DNA of 64,000 nucleotides from Rheum nobile (Eukaryota > Streptophyta > Magnoliopsida > Caryophyllales > Polygonaceae): positions 1 to 64,000 of the forward strand of contig WOAB01000157.1 of NCBI GenBank assembly GCA_027886185.1, read 5' to 3'. The position numbers were made by a program, and so were the translations under genes. The notes below the pieces were generated by a model. It saw only the letters and a list, made by a program, of their open reading frames with translations, had not been told where the DNA came from and searched no databases. Positions 25,414 through 37,574 of the stretch are shown piece by piece (positions within the stretch are counted from its first letter, which is position 1; every line of letters starts with the position of its first letter).

Positions 25414-26414
25414 CCTAAAAGAACGACTTGAAGGTGTCACGCGCTCTCTCAACTTTCTGAAGACAAGGGAAAACAAGAGAAGGCTTAGCACGGCGAAAGA
25501 AAATACAAAGCACGCCCAAGGAAGAGGACGCGAGGAATAAGCATGAATCACCGCGCCATCAACAAAGAAGGAAGTGGAGGGAGCAAGAAAAAGAGAGAGA
25601 GAAAGTGGTAGGCGAACTGTACACCCAGGACGCCAGAAAAAAAAAACAGGGATCAGGTTCACTGATAGAAATGGGACCGGGTTCACCAAGAGAGAAATAA
25701 GAAAGGAGGGAACCGAGTCAAAGATCAACCCAGAATCAGAAAAGGCGGAGCAAGGGTGCCTCCCCCACCCCCCTTTCTTCCCCACCACCAGTGAACGATT
25801 CTTCGCCTCTCTGAACTCGTAAGGTTCCCAGGCCCGAAATGACCCCTCAGTGGTCGAAAACCTACCCCTCGCCATCAAAGCCTCCTAGCCGCCCATACTA
25901 ACCCCGGCGCACCCACCCGGAAACCCTGAAACCCCGACCAACTACCCCATTCCTTCTCGCCGTCACAGTAACCCCATCGGAAAAGAAAACCACAATCCCC
26001 CCCCATAATCAAGAAATTTCACGCATGTAACTGTCCTACGACTACAATGGCAACCAAAAAGGAGAAGAGATGTGCTTACCTGGGTGATTTGCAGAAACAA
26101 TTGGTGAAGAAGATGAAGGGGCGTCAGAAAACCGTCTAGAACCGCAAGCGTCAAGAGAGAGGAGATAGAGAAGGAAGAGTGTGGAAAGTGAAATGATTTC
26201 CCACCCCTCGCTCGGCCCGACCTATTTATAACAACTCGGATGGGCCACCACTTGCCAGGCCCAGAAACCAGGCTAACCGGCCCACCAAAAAGGGATCACG
26301 GGAAGGGGGGTGGGGGGTGGCGCCATGGTGTCAATAGAACGCGTTAACTTTAAACACTCACTATTATTTATTATTTTGACTAAGCTAGGGATGACTCGCC
26401 AAAACAAGGGGTTG
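25414..26414. other. Leader of the antisense ORF and 3' LTR-proximal region
   Basis: The long open minus frame up to 25,878 is compositionally odd (FLISLLVNPVPFLSVNLIP) and is more likely 5' leader than protein. Upstream, near 26,220, CTATTTATAA lies about 800 bp before the presumed antisense start. The GC-rich stretch GGGAAGGGGGGTGGGG is at about 26,301-26,316. The polypurine-like AAAACAAGGGGTTG directly precedes the 3' LTR. Confidence 0.4.
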
Positions 26415-27266
26415 TGATAGTGCGTCATAATTTCATGATAACATCAACGCGTTCTATACATCTCGTCAACACACCAGACCACGAGGTACATCTAGCGCGG
26501 TGATCCCAAGACCTTACTAGGAAGGATAATGAAGGAGAGATACTGTGATAGTGTGTCATAATTTCATGATAACATCAATGCGTTCTATACGTCTCGTCAA
26601 CACACCAGACCACGAGGTACATCTAGCGCGGTGATCCCAAGACCTTATTAAGAAGGATAATGAAGGAGAGATATGAGAGGAAGAGAGACCACGAGGTACA
26701 CGTCTTTCATCTCTAGCGCGGTGATCCCAAATGACCGCGTCACCACAACGACAACACGTCTTCCATCTCCCACCAAGTCATGACTGCGTAGAGGCCGTTG
26801 AATACTTCCAGGCCGATGCGAATCACTCGAACCAATTCAGGCCTACCAACCACACATCACTCCAGCTTGACACGCGTCTTCCCACTCCGCCGGTCCAATC
26901 AACGCCTTACACCTCCTTGCCGACGTCTACCACAGGATGAGCCGCGAGGTGACATGTGTCTCTGCATGTCGACTAAGCAAAAGCATGACTCTTCGCCTAT
27001 AAATAGCTCAACACCCCTCAGAAATCGGGGTCGAGAAAAAGAAAAAAACAGTTTCACGAGGTTGTTTTAGCTCTTTTCAAGATCTGTGAGTGATTCTCGT
27101 GTAATTGTAAAAAGAGTGAAAAGTTTTGTGTTTGTTGTTTATAATACACCGCGTTCTTTGATTGAGTTTGTTTTTCTGTGCTAAGAGTGATTCATCGCGT
27201 TCATTTAAGATCATTTTTTGTATATCTTTGCACACTTTACCTACTTAGATAACGTGTAAATCATCA
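26415..27266 (+). repeat. 3' LTR of Retand-like element
   Basis: 852 bp from TGATAGTGCG to CATCA, followed by target duplication CATAC. Its first 131 bp are duplicated in tandem (26,415-26,545 and from 26,546), including CGTCAACACACCAGACCACG and CTAGCGCGGTGATCCCAAGA. CTATAAATAG near 26,997 is a good TATA-box candidate. Confidence 0.8.
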
Positions 27267-27271
27267 CATAC

Positions 27272-27770
27272 TTTTTTTATATTGCATGTGCATGAATTTT
27301 GAAATTTCATATATTAATAATTATATTATAAATGCTAATACATTGAATTAAGATTATTAGATTATAAAGGCTAGTACTTAATTCAAAGACATGGCATGTA
27401 AAGGATCAGAAGTTTTGTGATTCCGTGAATGGGTGTTTGTATATGAAACTAGTATCGATCTAGTGGAGCCACAGGGCCCACAGTATAATGTGTAGTAAAT
27501 AAGATGACAAAATTAAAGTAAGAGGCAGTCGGAGTAAAAAATGTTGTTATCTTGTTTTACCCCGACTCCTCAGTCTCACCACCCCAAAAGCAGTGTTTGC
27601 CTGCCGGGGACACACAATTCAATACTCACTAACATACGATTATATTATAAGCGCGGTAATGCTTGCTTACTTTACGTACGTATTGTGTTTTTTATAGTTA
27701 TATAGATTTTAATTCCTACTCTGACTATGGTTTTGAAAGGGGATTATTGTTTGCACCCGCAATTTTTTGC
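27272..27770. other. Spacer, no gene seen
   Basis: AT-rich sequence between the Retand-like element and the minisatellite region. No open frame or repeat structure that I can support. Confidence 0.5.
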
Positions 27771-28040
27771 GGCGTATTTCAGTTTGGGCGCATTCGGGAT
27801 GCGTCTAAACTGGGGACTTTTTTTATATAAAAAAAAAACAATTCCTTGGGTGTAACCAGGGTACGCCCAAAGTCTGGGTGGATTATTTTTATTTTGAAAA
27901 ATATTTTTTTAAAGATTATTCAACCGGTTTGGGTCTAAATCGGTTGATTTTGGGCGCAACCTCGATGCGCCCAGTTTTTTTTTTTTTTCCGGGAAAAAAA
28001 TAAATAAATTTGGGCGCATCGTGGTTGCGCCCAAATTTGT
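27771..28040. repeat. GGGCGCA palindrome cluster, left side of minisatellite
   Basis: Short palindromes: TTTGGGCGCA..TGCGTCTAAA near 27,783-27,809, TGGGCGCA-(7)-TGCGCCCA at 27,951-27,973, and TTTGGGCGCA..TGCGCCCAAA near 28,009-28,034, separated by poly-A or poly-T runs. The same motif reappears on the far side of the AT-rich array at 30.4-30.6 kb. Confidence 0.7.
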
Positions 28041-30305
28041 TTATATCCAATTTGGATGTCTTGTAGTTATATCCGATTTGGTTATTACTATGGTTATATA
28101 CTATGATTATATCTTATAGTTATATCTATGGTTATATCATATAGTTATATACTATGATTATATCTTATAGTTATATCTATAGTTATATACAATTTGGTTA
28201 TATCTCATGATTATATTCTATATTTATATACTATGGTTATATCATATAGTTATATGCTATGATTATATCTTATAGTTATATCATATAGTTATATCCAATT
28301 TTGTTATTACTATATAATATAATCATAAGGATATAGCCAAATTGGATATAGCTATAAGGATATAACCAAATCACATATAACTATAAGATATAGTCATAGT
28401 ATATAAGTATATGATATAACCATAGTATATAACTATATGATATAATATATGATTAAGCATACTATATAACTATGGAATATAACTATAAGATATAATCATA
28501 GTATATAATTATAAGATATAACCATAGTATATAACTTTAGAATATAATATAGGATATAACCATAGTATATAACTATATAATATAACCATAAGATATAATC
28601 ATAATATATAACTATAGAATATAACGATATGATATAACCAAATTTGATATAAGTCATATAACTATAAGATATATTCATTATATAGAACTATATGATATAA
28701 CCATAGTATATCTATATGATATAATATAAGATATAATCATAATATATAACTATGAAATATAACCATATGATATACCCATAGTATATAACTATAGAATATA
28801 ACCGTAGTATATGACCATAAGACATAACCAAATTGGATATAACCATAGTTATATGTGATTTTCAAAGGATATAATCATAGTATATAACTATAGGATATAA
28901 CGATATGATATAACCAAATTGGATATAACTATAACATATAATCATGGTATATAACTATAGGATATAACGATATGATATAACCAAATTGGATATAACTATA
29001 ACATATAATCATGGTATATAACTATAGAATATAACGATATGATATAACCAAATTGGATATAAGTCATATAAGTATAAGATATAACCATAGTATATAACTA
29101 TAGAATATAACCGTAGTATATGACCATAAGACATAACCAAATTGGATATAACCATAGTTATATGTGATTTTCAAAGGATATAATCATAGTATATAACTAT
29201 AGGATATAACGATATGATATAACCAAATTGGATATAACGATAACATATAATCATGGTATATAACTATAGGATATAACGATATGATATAACCAAATTGGAT
29301 ATAACTATAAGATATAATCATAGGATATAACTATAGGATATAACGATATGATATAATCAAATTGGATATAAGTCATATAAGTATAAGATATAACCATAGT
29401 ATATAACTATAGAATATAACCGTAGTATATGACCATAAGACATAACCAAATTGGATATAACCATAGTTATATCCAATTTTCAAAGGATATAATCATAGTA
29501 TATAACTATAGGATATAACGATATGATATAACCAAATTGGATATAACTATAACATATAATCATAGTATATAACTATACGATATAAACATAGTATATAACT
29601 ATATGATATAATATATGATATAACTATAATATTTAATTATGGAATATAACCATAAGATATAATCATAGTATATAACTATAAAATATAACGATATGATATA
29701 ACCAAATTGTATATAAGTCATATAACTATAAGATAGTATATAACTATATGATATAAGCATAGTATATAACGATATAATATAATCATAAGATATAATCATA
29801 ATATATAACTATATAATATAACGATTATATATATATAACTATAGAATATAACGATATGATATAACCAAATTGAATATAAGTCATATAAGTATAAGATATA
29901 ACCATAGTATATAACTATAGAATATAACCGTAGTATATGACCATAAGACATAACCAAATTGGATATAACTATAGTTATATGTGATTTTCAAAGGATATAA
30001 TCATAGTATATAACCAAATTGGATATAACGATATGATATAACCAAATTGGATATAACGATATGATATAACCAAATTGGATATAACTATAACATATAATCA
30101 TAGTATATAACTATAGGATATAAACATAGTATATAACTATAGTATATAATTATGGAATATAATCATAAGATTTAATCATAGTATATAACTATAGAATATA
30201 ACGATATGATATAACCAAATTGGATATAAGTCATATAACTATAAGATATAATCATTGTATATAACTATATGATATAAGCATAGTATATAACTATATAATA
30301 TAACC
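28041..30305. repeat. AT-rich minisatellite with 309-bp higher-order repeat
   Basis: About 2.26 kb built from 10-14 bp words such as TATAACTATA, GATATAACGATAT and AACCAAATTGGATATAA. Orientation flips at about 28,315: to the left the words read as TATAGTTATAT, to the right as their complement. The marker TTTTCAAAGG occurs at 28,859, 29,168, 29,477 and 29,985, so two consecutive spacings are exactly 309 bp and the third is 508 bp. All open frames here are low-complexity artefacts. Confidence 0.9.
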
Positions 30306-30616
30306 ATAAACCCTAAACACCAAGACCTAACCCTAAACCCTAAACCCCAAGACCTAACCCTAAACCCTAAAAAATACTACAAACCCCTTGGGCGCAACTA
30401 GGTTGCGCCCATAATTCTGGACGCAATCTAGTTACGCCCAAAGGGTGTGTGGGGTTTAGGGGTTTGTACTCGAATGGACGAAAATCCCAAACCCTAAAAC
30501 ACACTAAAAAACCCTTGGGCGTAACCTGGTTGCGTTCAAAAACCCTAAATCACAAACCCTAAAAAATAATAGAAAACCCTTGGGCGTAACCTGGTTGCGT
30601 TCAAAAACGTCCATCA
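30306..30616. repeat. Telomere-like CCCTAAA repeats and GGGCGCAAC palindromes
   Basis: Degenerate CCCTAAA (plant telomere-type) repeats at 30,307-30,372, with CCAAGACCTAA spacers. Then a perfect hairpin TGGGCGCAAC-TAG-GTTGCGCCCA (30,389-30,411) and decayed versions near 30,419, 30,514 and 30,576 in which CpG has become TpG/CpA (GGGCGTAAC..GTTGCGTTC). Partial CCCTAAA units are interspersed to 30,560. Confidence 0.8.
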
Positions 30617-30624
30617 CATGTGTT

Positions 30625-31141
30625 CAGGGGCGGATCTACATGGGGCTAGGGAGGCGGCAGCCCCCGCTTCCCCCCGGTAAATCTCTTATAACATGTCGAA
30701 TTTTTGGTTAAGCCCTCTTTTAAATTTTTAATTTTTATTATGTATACATAAAATGATAAGTAAATGACAAGAAAAATGTATTGGTCTAGTGGTATTTGAA
30801 ACTTGTGTGGAAAAAACTAAAGGTCATGGGTTCAATTTTTCAATTCTTTTCCCAACCCTTTTAAAATCTTTGTGTTTATTAAACATGTTTATTTCTCTCT
30901 TTTTTATTTTTTTCTTTCCCTGTTTTAATTTTTTATTAACACAAAAATTGAAAATTTTACATTATTCAAATAAATTTTCAAAACGCTAAAAAATAGAGTA
31001 TATACTGTATGAATTAATCAATTTTCAAAAGGTGAATCTGATATCTTTTGTAATTTTAAAATATTAATATAAATGTCGATTTATGAAGTGAAAAATATAC
31101 GAAACTCGCCCCCATTCGATTAAGTTCTAGATCCGTCACTG
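30625..31141. mobile_element. Non-autonomous hAT element (MITE)
   Basis: 517 bp with imperfect terminal inverted repeats CAGGGGCGGATCT / AGATCCGTCACTG and a perfect 8-bp target duplication CATGTGTT at 30,617-30,624 and 31,142-31,149, the hallmark of hAT elements. No transposase. Inside, TGGTCTAGTGGT (near 30,782) and GGGTTCAATTT (near 30,828) resemble tRNA A and B boxes. Confidence 0.85.
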
Positions 31142-31204
31142 CATGTGTTTGTATGTTGAGCGGGAGGAAAATAGAGAGAAAAGAGGGAAAGGAAGAATAC
31201 TATC

Positions 31205-32115
31205 TGTAATGTTTATTAATCCATGGTTGTAATATGTAAACTCATGTATGTCTTTATGTTAGAAGCAAAGCACAAGGGTAGGTAGAGGTTAGGGATGTGG
31301 AAGACTTGGTCTTGAGTGGTTGAGCCATGGTCGAGCCATGCTTGGACCTTGGGACTTAGCCAAATGTTTGACTAAGTCACTTATGGGTCACTTATGCTTG
31401 GCAGTGTAACTCTGTTGCTACTCTTGGACATATTCTCCATCATATCTGCCGCTGTTATTGGGCCGCGAACATGTTATTGGGTTTTGGCTTGCGTTGTTGG
31501 ACGCGGCTCTTCCTCCAGCTTGCGAGACGGTGTCGTTTTGAGGCATTTTGTGAGGCTGTCTTAAAAGGATATCTGCTACCCTAATTTGGCAATCTCTCTC
31601 GGTCACTGTTTATCCCCACCGCTTGTAAGTTTCCTGAGAATGGCTCTTTGAGAGCGAATCTCGCTAGCTCCCTTGGTGGATTCTGATGGTGCCTGGGATT
31701 GAGAGATAGAGAAAGAAAGAGAGAAAAGAAAGAGAGAAAGAGAGAGTGCTTGGAGCACTGTGGTTGCTCGATTGTGTGAAGCTTGCTTGAAGTCTTCACG
31801 GTTTCATTCCAAGGGACTTGCTTCTTCTTATTTCTTTGTTCTTATCTTGCTCTTGTGCCTTGTTTCTTCTCTTGTTCCTTTCATTTGCCGCTTGTGTGCT
31901 TGCTTTGTAACTGTAAGACTCTTGAGGCTTGTGTTGCCTAGTGGATTGGGCGAGTCTCCCCTCTTGAGGCTCCGTAGACGTAGGACTTTGTCCGAACTAC
32001 GTAAACAACCCCTTGTGTCTGATGCTTGAGTTCTCATTCTGTTTTTCGAGGTTTGTCAAACGTTTTTGGGTTAAAACGATCGAAGCGAACTCAAACTAGG
32101 GTTTCTACCATTACA
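31205..32115 (+). repeat. 5' LTR of plus-strand copia element
   Basis: Starts TGTAATGTTTATTAATCC, ends TTACA, 911 bp. The first ~105 bp match 54,566-54,670 almost perfectly. Followed after three bases by a tRNA-Met-type PBS. Polypurine AGAGAAAGAAAGAGAGAAAA lies at 31,706-31,725. Confidence 0.8.
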
Positions 32116-32118
32116 AAT

Positions 32119-32132
32119 TGGTATCAGAGCTC
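32119..32132 (+). promoter_or_regulatory. Primer-binding site, copia (initiator tRNA-Met)
   Basis: TGGTATCAGAGCTC is complementary to the 3' end of initiator tRNA-Met, three bases after the 5' LTR. Confidence 0.85.
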
Positions 32133-32240
32133 TTGGTTCTTGTTTGTCGCTTCCACACATGTGTTTTTGAGGCTTACTGAGTGTGTTGAGTCCTAAAGTA
32201 TTCTCTAGCTTCTTCGGATTCTGAAAATCGACTATCTTTG

Positions 32241-34606
32241 TGTAACACCCCCAAATCTGAACCCATTTGGAAATGTATTACCGCCAGTGACCTCAGTGTT
32301 CCTTACCGAGATCACCCAAGGCTTTACCGTTTGAATACAAACCATGAAATACAATGATACAAATTGATAACTTTATTCATATAAAACATGAGTCCCGGGA
32401 TTACATCCCAATCCCGAATAGGACAAACACAGAGTTTAACAAAGTACAGCGGAAGTCTTTAAACAAGGTACAGCGGAAGTCTTTTAAATATATTACAAAC
32501 AAGGATCTTGACCACAATGGTCATCTCCCAAGGATCTCAACCTGATTAAAAGAAATTATTAAAAACATCCAAAAACAATCGTCGTCTTCATAGTCAATCT
32601 AGTCTCCTCATATCTTCGCTCTATCTGATGTGCCGAATCGAACGGATGACACCAGCCAACCATGCAAAGAACAATTGCGGTTGGTTAGTCTACTGAATAG
32701 ACTATGCAAGGGTACAAAGCAGAGTGGTTCGAAGCAGTCGTATTAGGTTAGACTCATCGCTTCTCGAATAATAACCGATGACGATAGTCAACCATCATAC
32801 TCCTACTGGAATAAACAAGAGGTATGCACAAGAGAAGATTCTGGAAGACTAAATCTTCACAGAAATCGACCCGAAAAGAGACTCCAAGAGATTGAGTCTT
32901 TAAGGAAATATGACAAATCTGGAACGTTTAAAGAATCAGACATCAGTGATTTAAAAGCTGACTTAGATGTTTCGGTTCACGACCAACCTCACCGCTTACA
33001 GCGAATCCAGATTGGAAAGAGAACGTACTCTGATCAAAAGTCGAGACGAGCTTTCCTAGCTGCACTATTTACTTAGCTGTACTACTCGCCAAAGGTATAT
33101 TAATTATGTGCACTCGGGCACTTTATCTTATTAAATTCCAAAACCCACATTACGTTATAAGCTTTTAAACATATGCTCTGTCACGCAAGACATACAACTA
33201 AGGAATGGACCTCACAGAATCCAAGCCTGTGGACTTATATCGAAGGAATGAACCTCATAGAGTCCAAGCCTCTACTATCGTAGGGTCTTGCTCGCCCTTT
33301 TCCCCAAGTTATAAAGAAACGAATGGACCTCTCAGAATTCAGGCGTTCCTATGAATACTCGTGCTAACTAACAGTTCAAGCACAACAATAGTTCAGGATA
33401 AATCCACATAAATGCCCTCAAGGCGAACATAAATAATAGCGTTGTTCTAACAGATATACAACCTATTAATATCATTATTACAGTTTCCAAAACAGTTTAT
33501 AAAACCATTTCCAGACAAACACAATAATCATTCCAAATTAATTACTCAGATAAACAGCTGATAATTAATGTAAATATGGAACGATGAGCAAGAGCGAACC
33601 GCCACTTGCCTGAATCCGCAGAGTTTGAATGAAGTCTAATGACGGGATTCCGGGCTCGACACGGGTATAGCTCCGACAGCACAACAACCTTCGAGTTGAC
33701 CCATAAGAGAAACCCTAAGTTAGATCCGACATAACAACAGTACAAATCTAAGAAGGAACGAAAGGAATCGAAGGAAACGAAACCCGAACGAAGGCCTCAG
33801 AAGCCAAACCACAACCGGCCAACAACCAACCACGCCGGCGGGCGCCGCCCCACTTGCGGCGGGCGCCGCCCAAATGCAGCGGGCGCCGCTCTTCACGGCG
33901 GTCGCCGGGATCTTCACGGCGGTCGCCGGGCTCATCACGGCGGGCACCGTGTTCTGGCCGGCGGTCGCCGCCTCTATCCGGCGGTCACCGCCTCTATCCG
34001 GCGGTCGCCGTCGCTAAACAGAAACTGAAATACGAGAGGAAAAACTCACCCTCGACGATCGGTTTGGCTCGTATTTCGCCTTGCTTGGTTTCTAGGCTTC
34101 TAAGGGCCTCCCAAGCTTCTCTTGGCCACCGGAAATGACACCAAACAAGCTCCGACGTTCGACTTGAGCTTTCCCGAACAGAGCGTTTTTGAGAGTTTGA
34201 GAGCTTATGAAACTAGCCCTCTCTCTTCCTCCCAAGCCATCCTTATATAGGCAAATCCAAGGGGGAGGAAGGTGATAGGAAGCTTCTTTCCCATCCCTTG
34301 GGTAATAACCTTGTACTTTGCCCCTTGGATAAAAACCTTAGGGTAACAAACTTGTACTTTAGTGCCCATTGGATGATAACTCTTGGGCAATAATCTTTAC
34401 CCCGTGTTAAATATATTCGTACACGAACGAGTATTAACTCCCAAAATGCGTCGACTGTATGTTATTTCACTGAGAAAAATATTACAGAGGCAGAGCACAT
34501 TACAGAATGTCTCAAACTATCTGAATTAAATCCGACGTACGAAACGGGTACTCGGGAAAATTCCCAAAATTCCCAAAATAACCTTACAGAAATACGGGGT
34601 ATCACA
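32241..34606 (-). repeat. 3' LTR of the chromovirus (left copy)
   Basis: 2,366 bp, closely matching 47,445-49,866. A GC-rich block at about 33,830-34,015 has clustered GGCGGTCGCC / GGCGGGCGCC near-palindromes separated by TCTTCAC or CTCATCAC. This block is shorter than in the right LTR. Confidence 0.9.
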
Positions 34607-34663
34607 TCACCTCCCCCTTAAAAGAAGTTTTGACCCCGAAACTTGCATTAAGCCAATGAGGGT
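34607..34663 (-). promoter_or_regulatory. Polypurine tract and 3' leader of chromovirus
   Basis: On the minus strand AAGGGGGAGGTGA abuts the 3' LTR, preceded by GGGGTCAAAACTTC, as usual for Tekay elements. AGGGT at 34,659-34,663 is the left target duplication of the Athila element. Confidence 0.8.
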
Positions 34664-35954
34664 TGATAAGCACTACTTTGTAGGGCTTAACTGAGAGTTA
34701 TTAGAGGGTTTATTGGTGCCATTCGGGTAGATTTAGACACATTCATGTGCATGGCGTTTGGGGCAAAGTTTGGTGTTTATGGAGGTGTTTGAGCTGTTTT
34801 GGATATCATAGGAGATGCCAAGGAAGTGAAGAGATGAGTTGAGGAGCGGTGCGAGGCAAACAAGGAGGAAGCAGAAGCGAGAAGTCAAGACTGAAGACCA
34901 CCGCACCCCGCGGTGGGAAGATGACTGCACCCGCGGCGAGAGACCAGAGAGTTGGCGTCTGGACACTAGAAGACTGCCGCACCCCGCGGCATGAATGCCA
35001 CCGCACCCCGCGGTGGCGATGCGCTGACGAGATTTATTTCCGAGTTTATTTCGTTTTTATTTTATTTTCCGAGACTTTATCTTAGGATTATTATTTCTTT
35101 TTATTTTATTCTTAAGTATTTGTCCTAGTATTTAAGACTATTTTAGAAGACTTAGTAGAACCCTAGCTGCCACTTTTCATAGTTTTTCTCTCACAAACCC
35201 TAATGGAGAACTAAACCTCCATTGTTACACTTGACAGTTTGAAGCCAATAATTGATTGGTTGTGAGTTTTCTACTCTTGTTCGTTTTCCTATCTAGTTGG
35301 ATTAATTCTCTTGCGCTTGATTGTTTATTGGTCTATGTTGATTTATCTAGATTGATCACCTAGGTTTATTGATATCTTCCTGATTGCTAGGACTTGTGAT
35401 TCCGGGTTCGGGTTGCATATCTAGTAGCGAGCACGATTTACATAAGCGGGTTGCGAGTGTTCATCGTGAGAGAGAGTTAATTGCATGCTTATAGTAACGG
35501 GTTGTTTCTATTGCATGTATCTTGTTAAATCCTTGGTTGAATGCTATTGCTTTATTGAGTCTTGAAGGTTTTCGGATTTGATTTAGTAATAAGTACTATT
35601 AGGGCTGGTAGAACTAATAGTTACCTATGATCGGGATAAGAACAACTATAGGAATGATAAGAACTTGAGATTGATAGAATTCAGTGATCAACCATATCTA
35701 TTGTTGTGTGGATCTTTGTTAAGTGTGGCGCTTTTCCCAATTATATTCACAACCTTTACCTGCAAACCTGTTTACTTGCTTTCTTATTACTTGTTTCGAA
35801 ACACTACAAACACCCCCCCTAGTTCCTAGTTGGTGATTGCGAATTACAGAATAGATAACCTGACTCTCTGTGGGATCGACCCTGACTTGCTTGCTATACT
35901 ATTTAGTAGGTACTTTAGGATTTATTTGATAGGCATACGACTTTAGCCCTGTCA
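34664..35954 (+). repeat. 5' LTR of the Athila element
   Basis: 1,291 bp, TGATAAGCACTACTTTG..CCCTGTCA. Contains hairpin motifs at 34,898-34,916 (stem CCACCGC/GCGGTGG), 34,976-34,990 and 34,997-35,017 (stem GCCACCGC/GCGGTGGC, loop ACCCC). The related older LTR is at 18,848. Confidence 0.85.
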
Positions 35955-35958
35955 AATT

Positions 35959-35976
35959 TGGCGCCGTTGCCGGGGA
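35959..35976 (+). promoter_or_regulatory. Athila primer-binding site
   Basis: TGGCGCCGTTGCCGGGGA, four bases after the LTR, is the conserved primer-site string of Athila and related gypsy elements. Confidence 0.85.
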
Positions 35977-36000
35977 GTTCTATTTTTCTGTTTTTGTGGT

Positions 36001-37515
36001 TTGTTTGTTACCAACCTTGGTGTGAACCTATCTTATGGTTCACACTCTACTAATTCACCTCTTCTTGATTTTGATCCAGAGATTGAGAGAACTTTTTCCC
36101 AGGATCGCAGAGTGAACCGTGCTTTGGTTTTTGACAACCCTGCATTCGAGATGGGTGATGTAGATAGAACGTTGAGGCAGTTGACTGCGCCTAACCTGTA
36201 GCAGCAACCTTTAGCTATGGTGATTCCTGCTGTAGGAGAGGGTGTGAACTTCGAGTTGAAGCTGGGGCTGATTCATTTGCTCCCAACTTTCCATGGACTG
36301 CCTGGAGAGGACCCAATCAAGAACATGGGTAAATTTCATACAGTTTGCATGAGCATGAAACCGGCGAATGTTACTGAGGAGCAAATCAACATGAGAGCTT
36401 TTGGGTTTACCCTGAAGGACACTGCTGATGACTGGTATTACCATCTGTCTACTGGAAGCATTGACACGTGGAACAAGCTACACAAGGCGTTTCTCGAAAA
36501 GTATTTCCCTGCAAAGAAGGCGAACAGTTTGAAGAAAGCTATTAGCAACATCGAGCAGGAGGCTGACGAGAGTCTGTATGAGTACTATGAGCGGTTCAAG
36601 AGACTTTGCTCAAGTTGTCCGTTCCACGGGTATTCCAATCAAGATCTGGTACTCCACCTTTACAATGGTCTACTGGACAGTGAAAGGAGGATCGTTGACG
36701 CTATATGTGGTGGCAATATTCTCAACACAACACCGGCAGCAGCTATGGAGAAGATTCAGGAGATGGCAGAGGGCACACGAAATTTCGGTAGAGCTTCTAC
36801 CAAGAGAGGAGTCAATGCTGCTGACTCTGGTCGCTCTGCATATGCCAGTGATATGGCTGAATTGAAGGACATGGTGAGGAGACTTACGCTGCAAGGGACT
36901 CCTCAACAACTCAAAGCGTGTGGGGTCTGTGCCGATCAATTCCACCCCACTGACGCTTGTCCTCAATTACAAGATGATTCGCCTGCTGAGGTAAACGCTG
37001 TAGGAGGCTATGGAAATCCAAGACCTCGGCATGATCCCTACTCCAACACTTATAACCCGGGGTGGAGAGACCACCCAAATTTCAGATGGAGGGATCAACC
37101 CAATCAACAACAACAACCTCAGTTTCAACAACAACCTCAGCCCAGACCGCCTTTTGTACCAAGGCCACAAGCTCCACAACTTGATGCGTCTCCTTCAACT
37201 GAAGATATGCTCAAAGCATTGACGAAGCATTTCAGCACTCACGTCCAAGCTACGACATCGAGTATCAAGAACCTTGAGACGTAGATGGGACAGATGGCTG
37301 AGGCGATTACAAGGATTGATCAGCGGACTTCGGGGAATCTACCATCCCAAACGGTAGTAAACCCGAGGGAAAATGTCAGCGCTGTGACGCTCCAAAGTGG
37401 AAAGCAGTTTCCAATCGCTCCAAGCGCTGAGGGGGGCGATTCAGGAAAAGAGGAGACTCTGGAAGAAAACCGCACCCGGCGGCAGATTCTGACCGCACCC
37501 AGCGGTGAGAATTAG
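36001..37515 (+). pseudogene. Athila gag, two internal stops
   Basis: Capsid gene in one frame from MFVTNLGVNLSY to 37,515. Retrotransposon gag domain: PTFHGLPGEDPIKNMGKFH, AFGFTLKDTADDWYYHL, YFPAKKANSLKKAISNIEQ, ESLYEYYERFKRLCSSCP. A cysteine cluster CGVCADQFHPTDACPQ stands for the zinc knuckle, then a Gln/Pro-rich stretch and GKQFPIAP near the end. In-frame TAG at 36,199 (after TAPNL) and 37,282 (after NLET, where Gln is expected), and the frame ends at TAG 37,513. Each fits CAG to TAG. Two hairpin motifs near 37,470 and 37,493 encode Arg-Thr-Arg-Arg and Thr-Ala-Pro-Ser. Confidence 0.85.
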
Positions 37516-37574
37516 GAGGAACAGAGTGATCTATCAAGACCGCCGCACCCAGCGGTGACGCTATTTCTCGGGAT

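Larger units (their letters stand above)
18794..27266 (+). mobile_element. Tat/Retand-like Ty3/gypsy element, 5' half lost
   Basis: Bounded by 5-bp target duplications CATAC (18,789-18,793 and 27,267-27,271). Both ends start TGATAGTGCGTCATAATTTC (18,794; 26,415), and the right end closes with CA. Inside in order: 54 bp of 5' LTR, foreign Athila LTR material, integrase remnant 20,654-21,680, tandem array 21,793-23,710 (split by an insertion), antisense ORF 25,413-23,888, and a 3' LTR. Gag, protease, RT and RNase H are missing. Pol followed by a tandem array and then an antisense extra ORF is typical of Retand/Grande-like members of the Tat lineage. Confidence 0.8.

Noticed and set aside
28496..29799. 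Minus-strand ORFs rich in Tyr/Ile in the AT array
   Set aside because: Low-complexity translation of the minisatellite; no start context or domain.
30306..30372. A true telomere
   Set aside because: Only a few degenerate CCCTAAA units, flanked on both sides by other sequence; an interstitial telomere-like stretch.
31760..32037. ORFs of ~70-90 codons inside the copia 5' LTR
   Set aside because: Noncoding LTR sequence; no domain, and overlapping frames on both strands.
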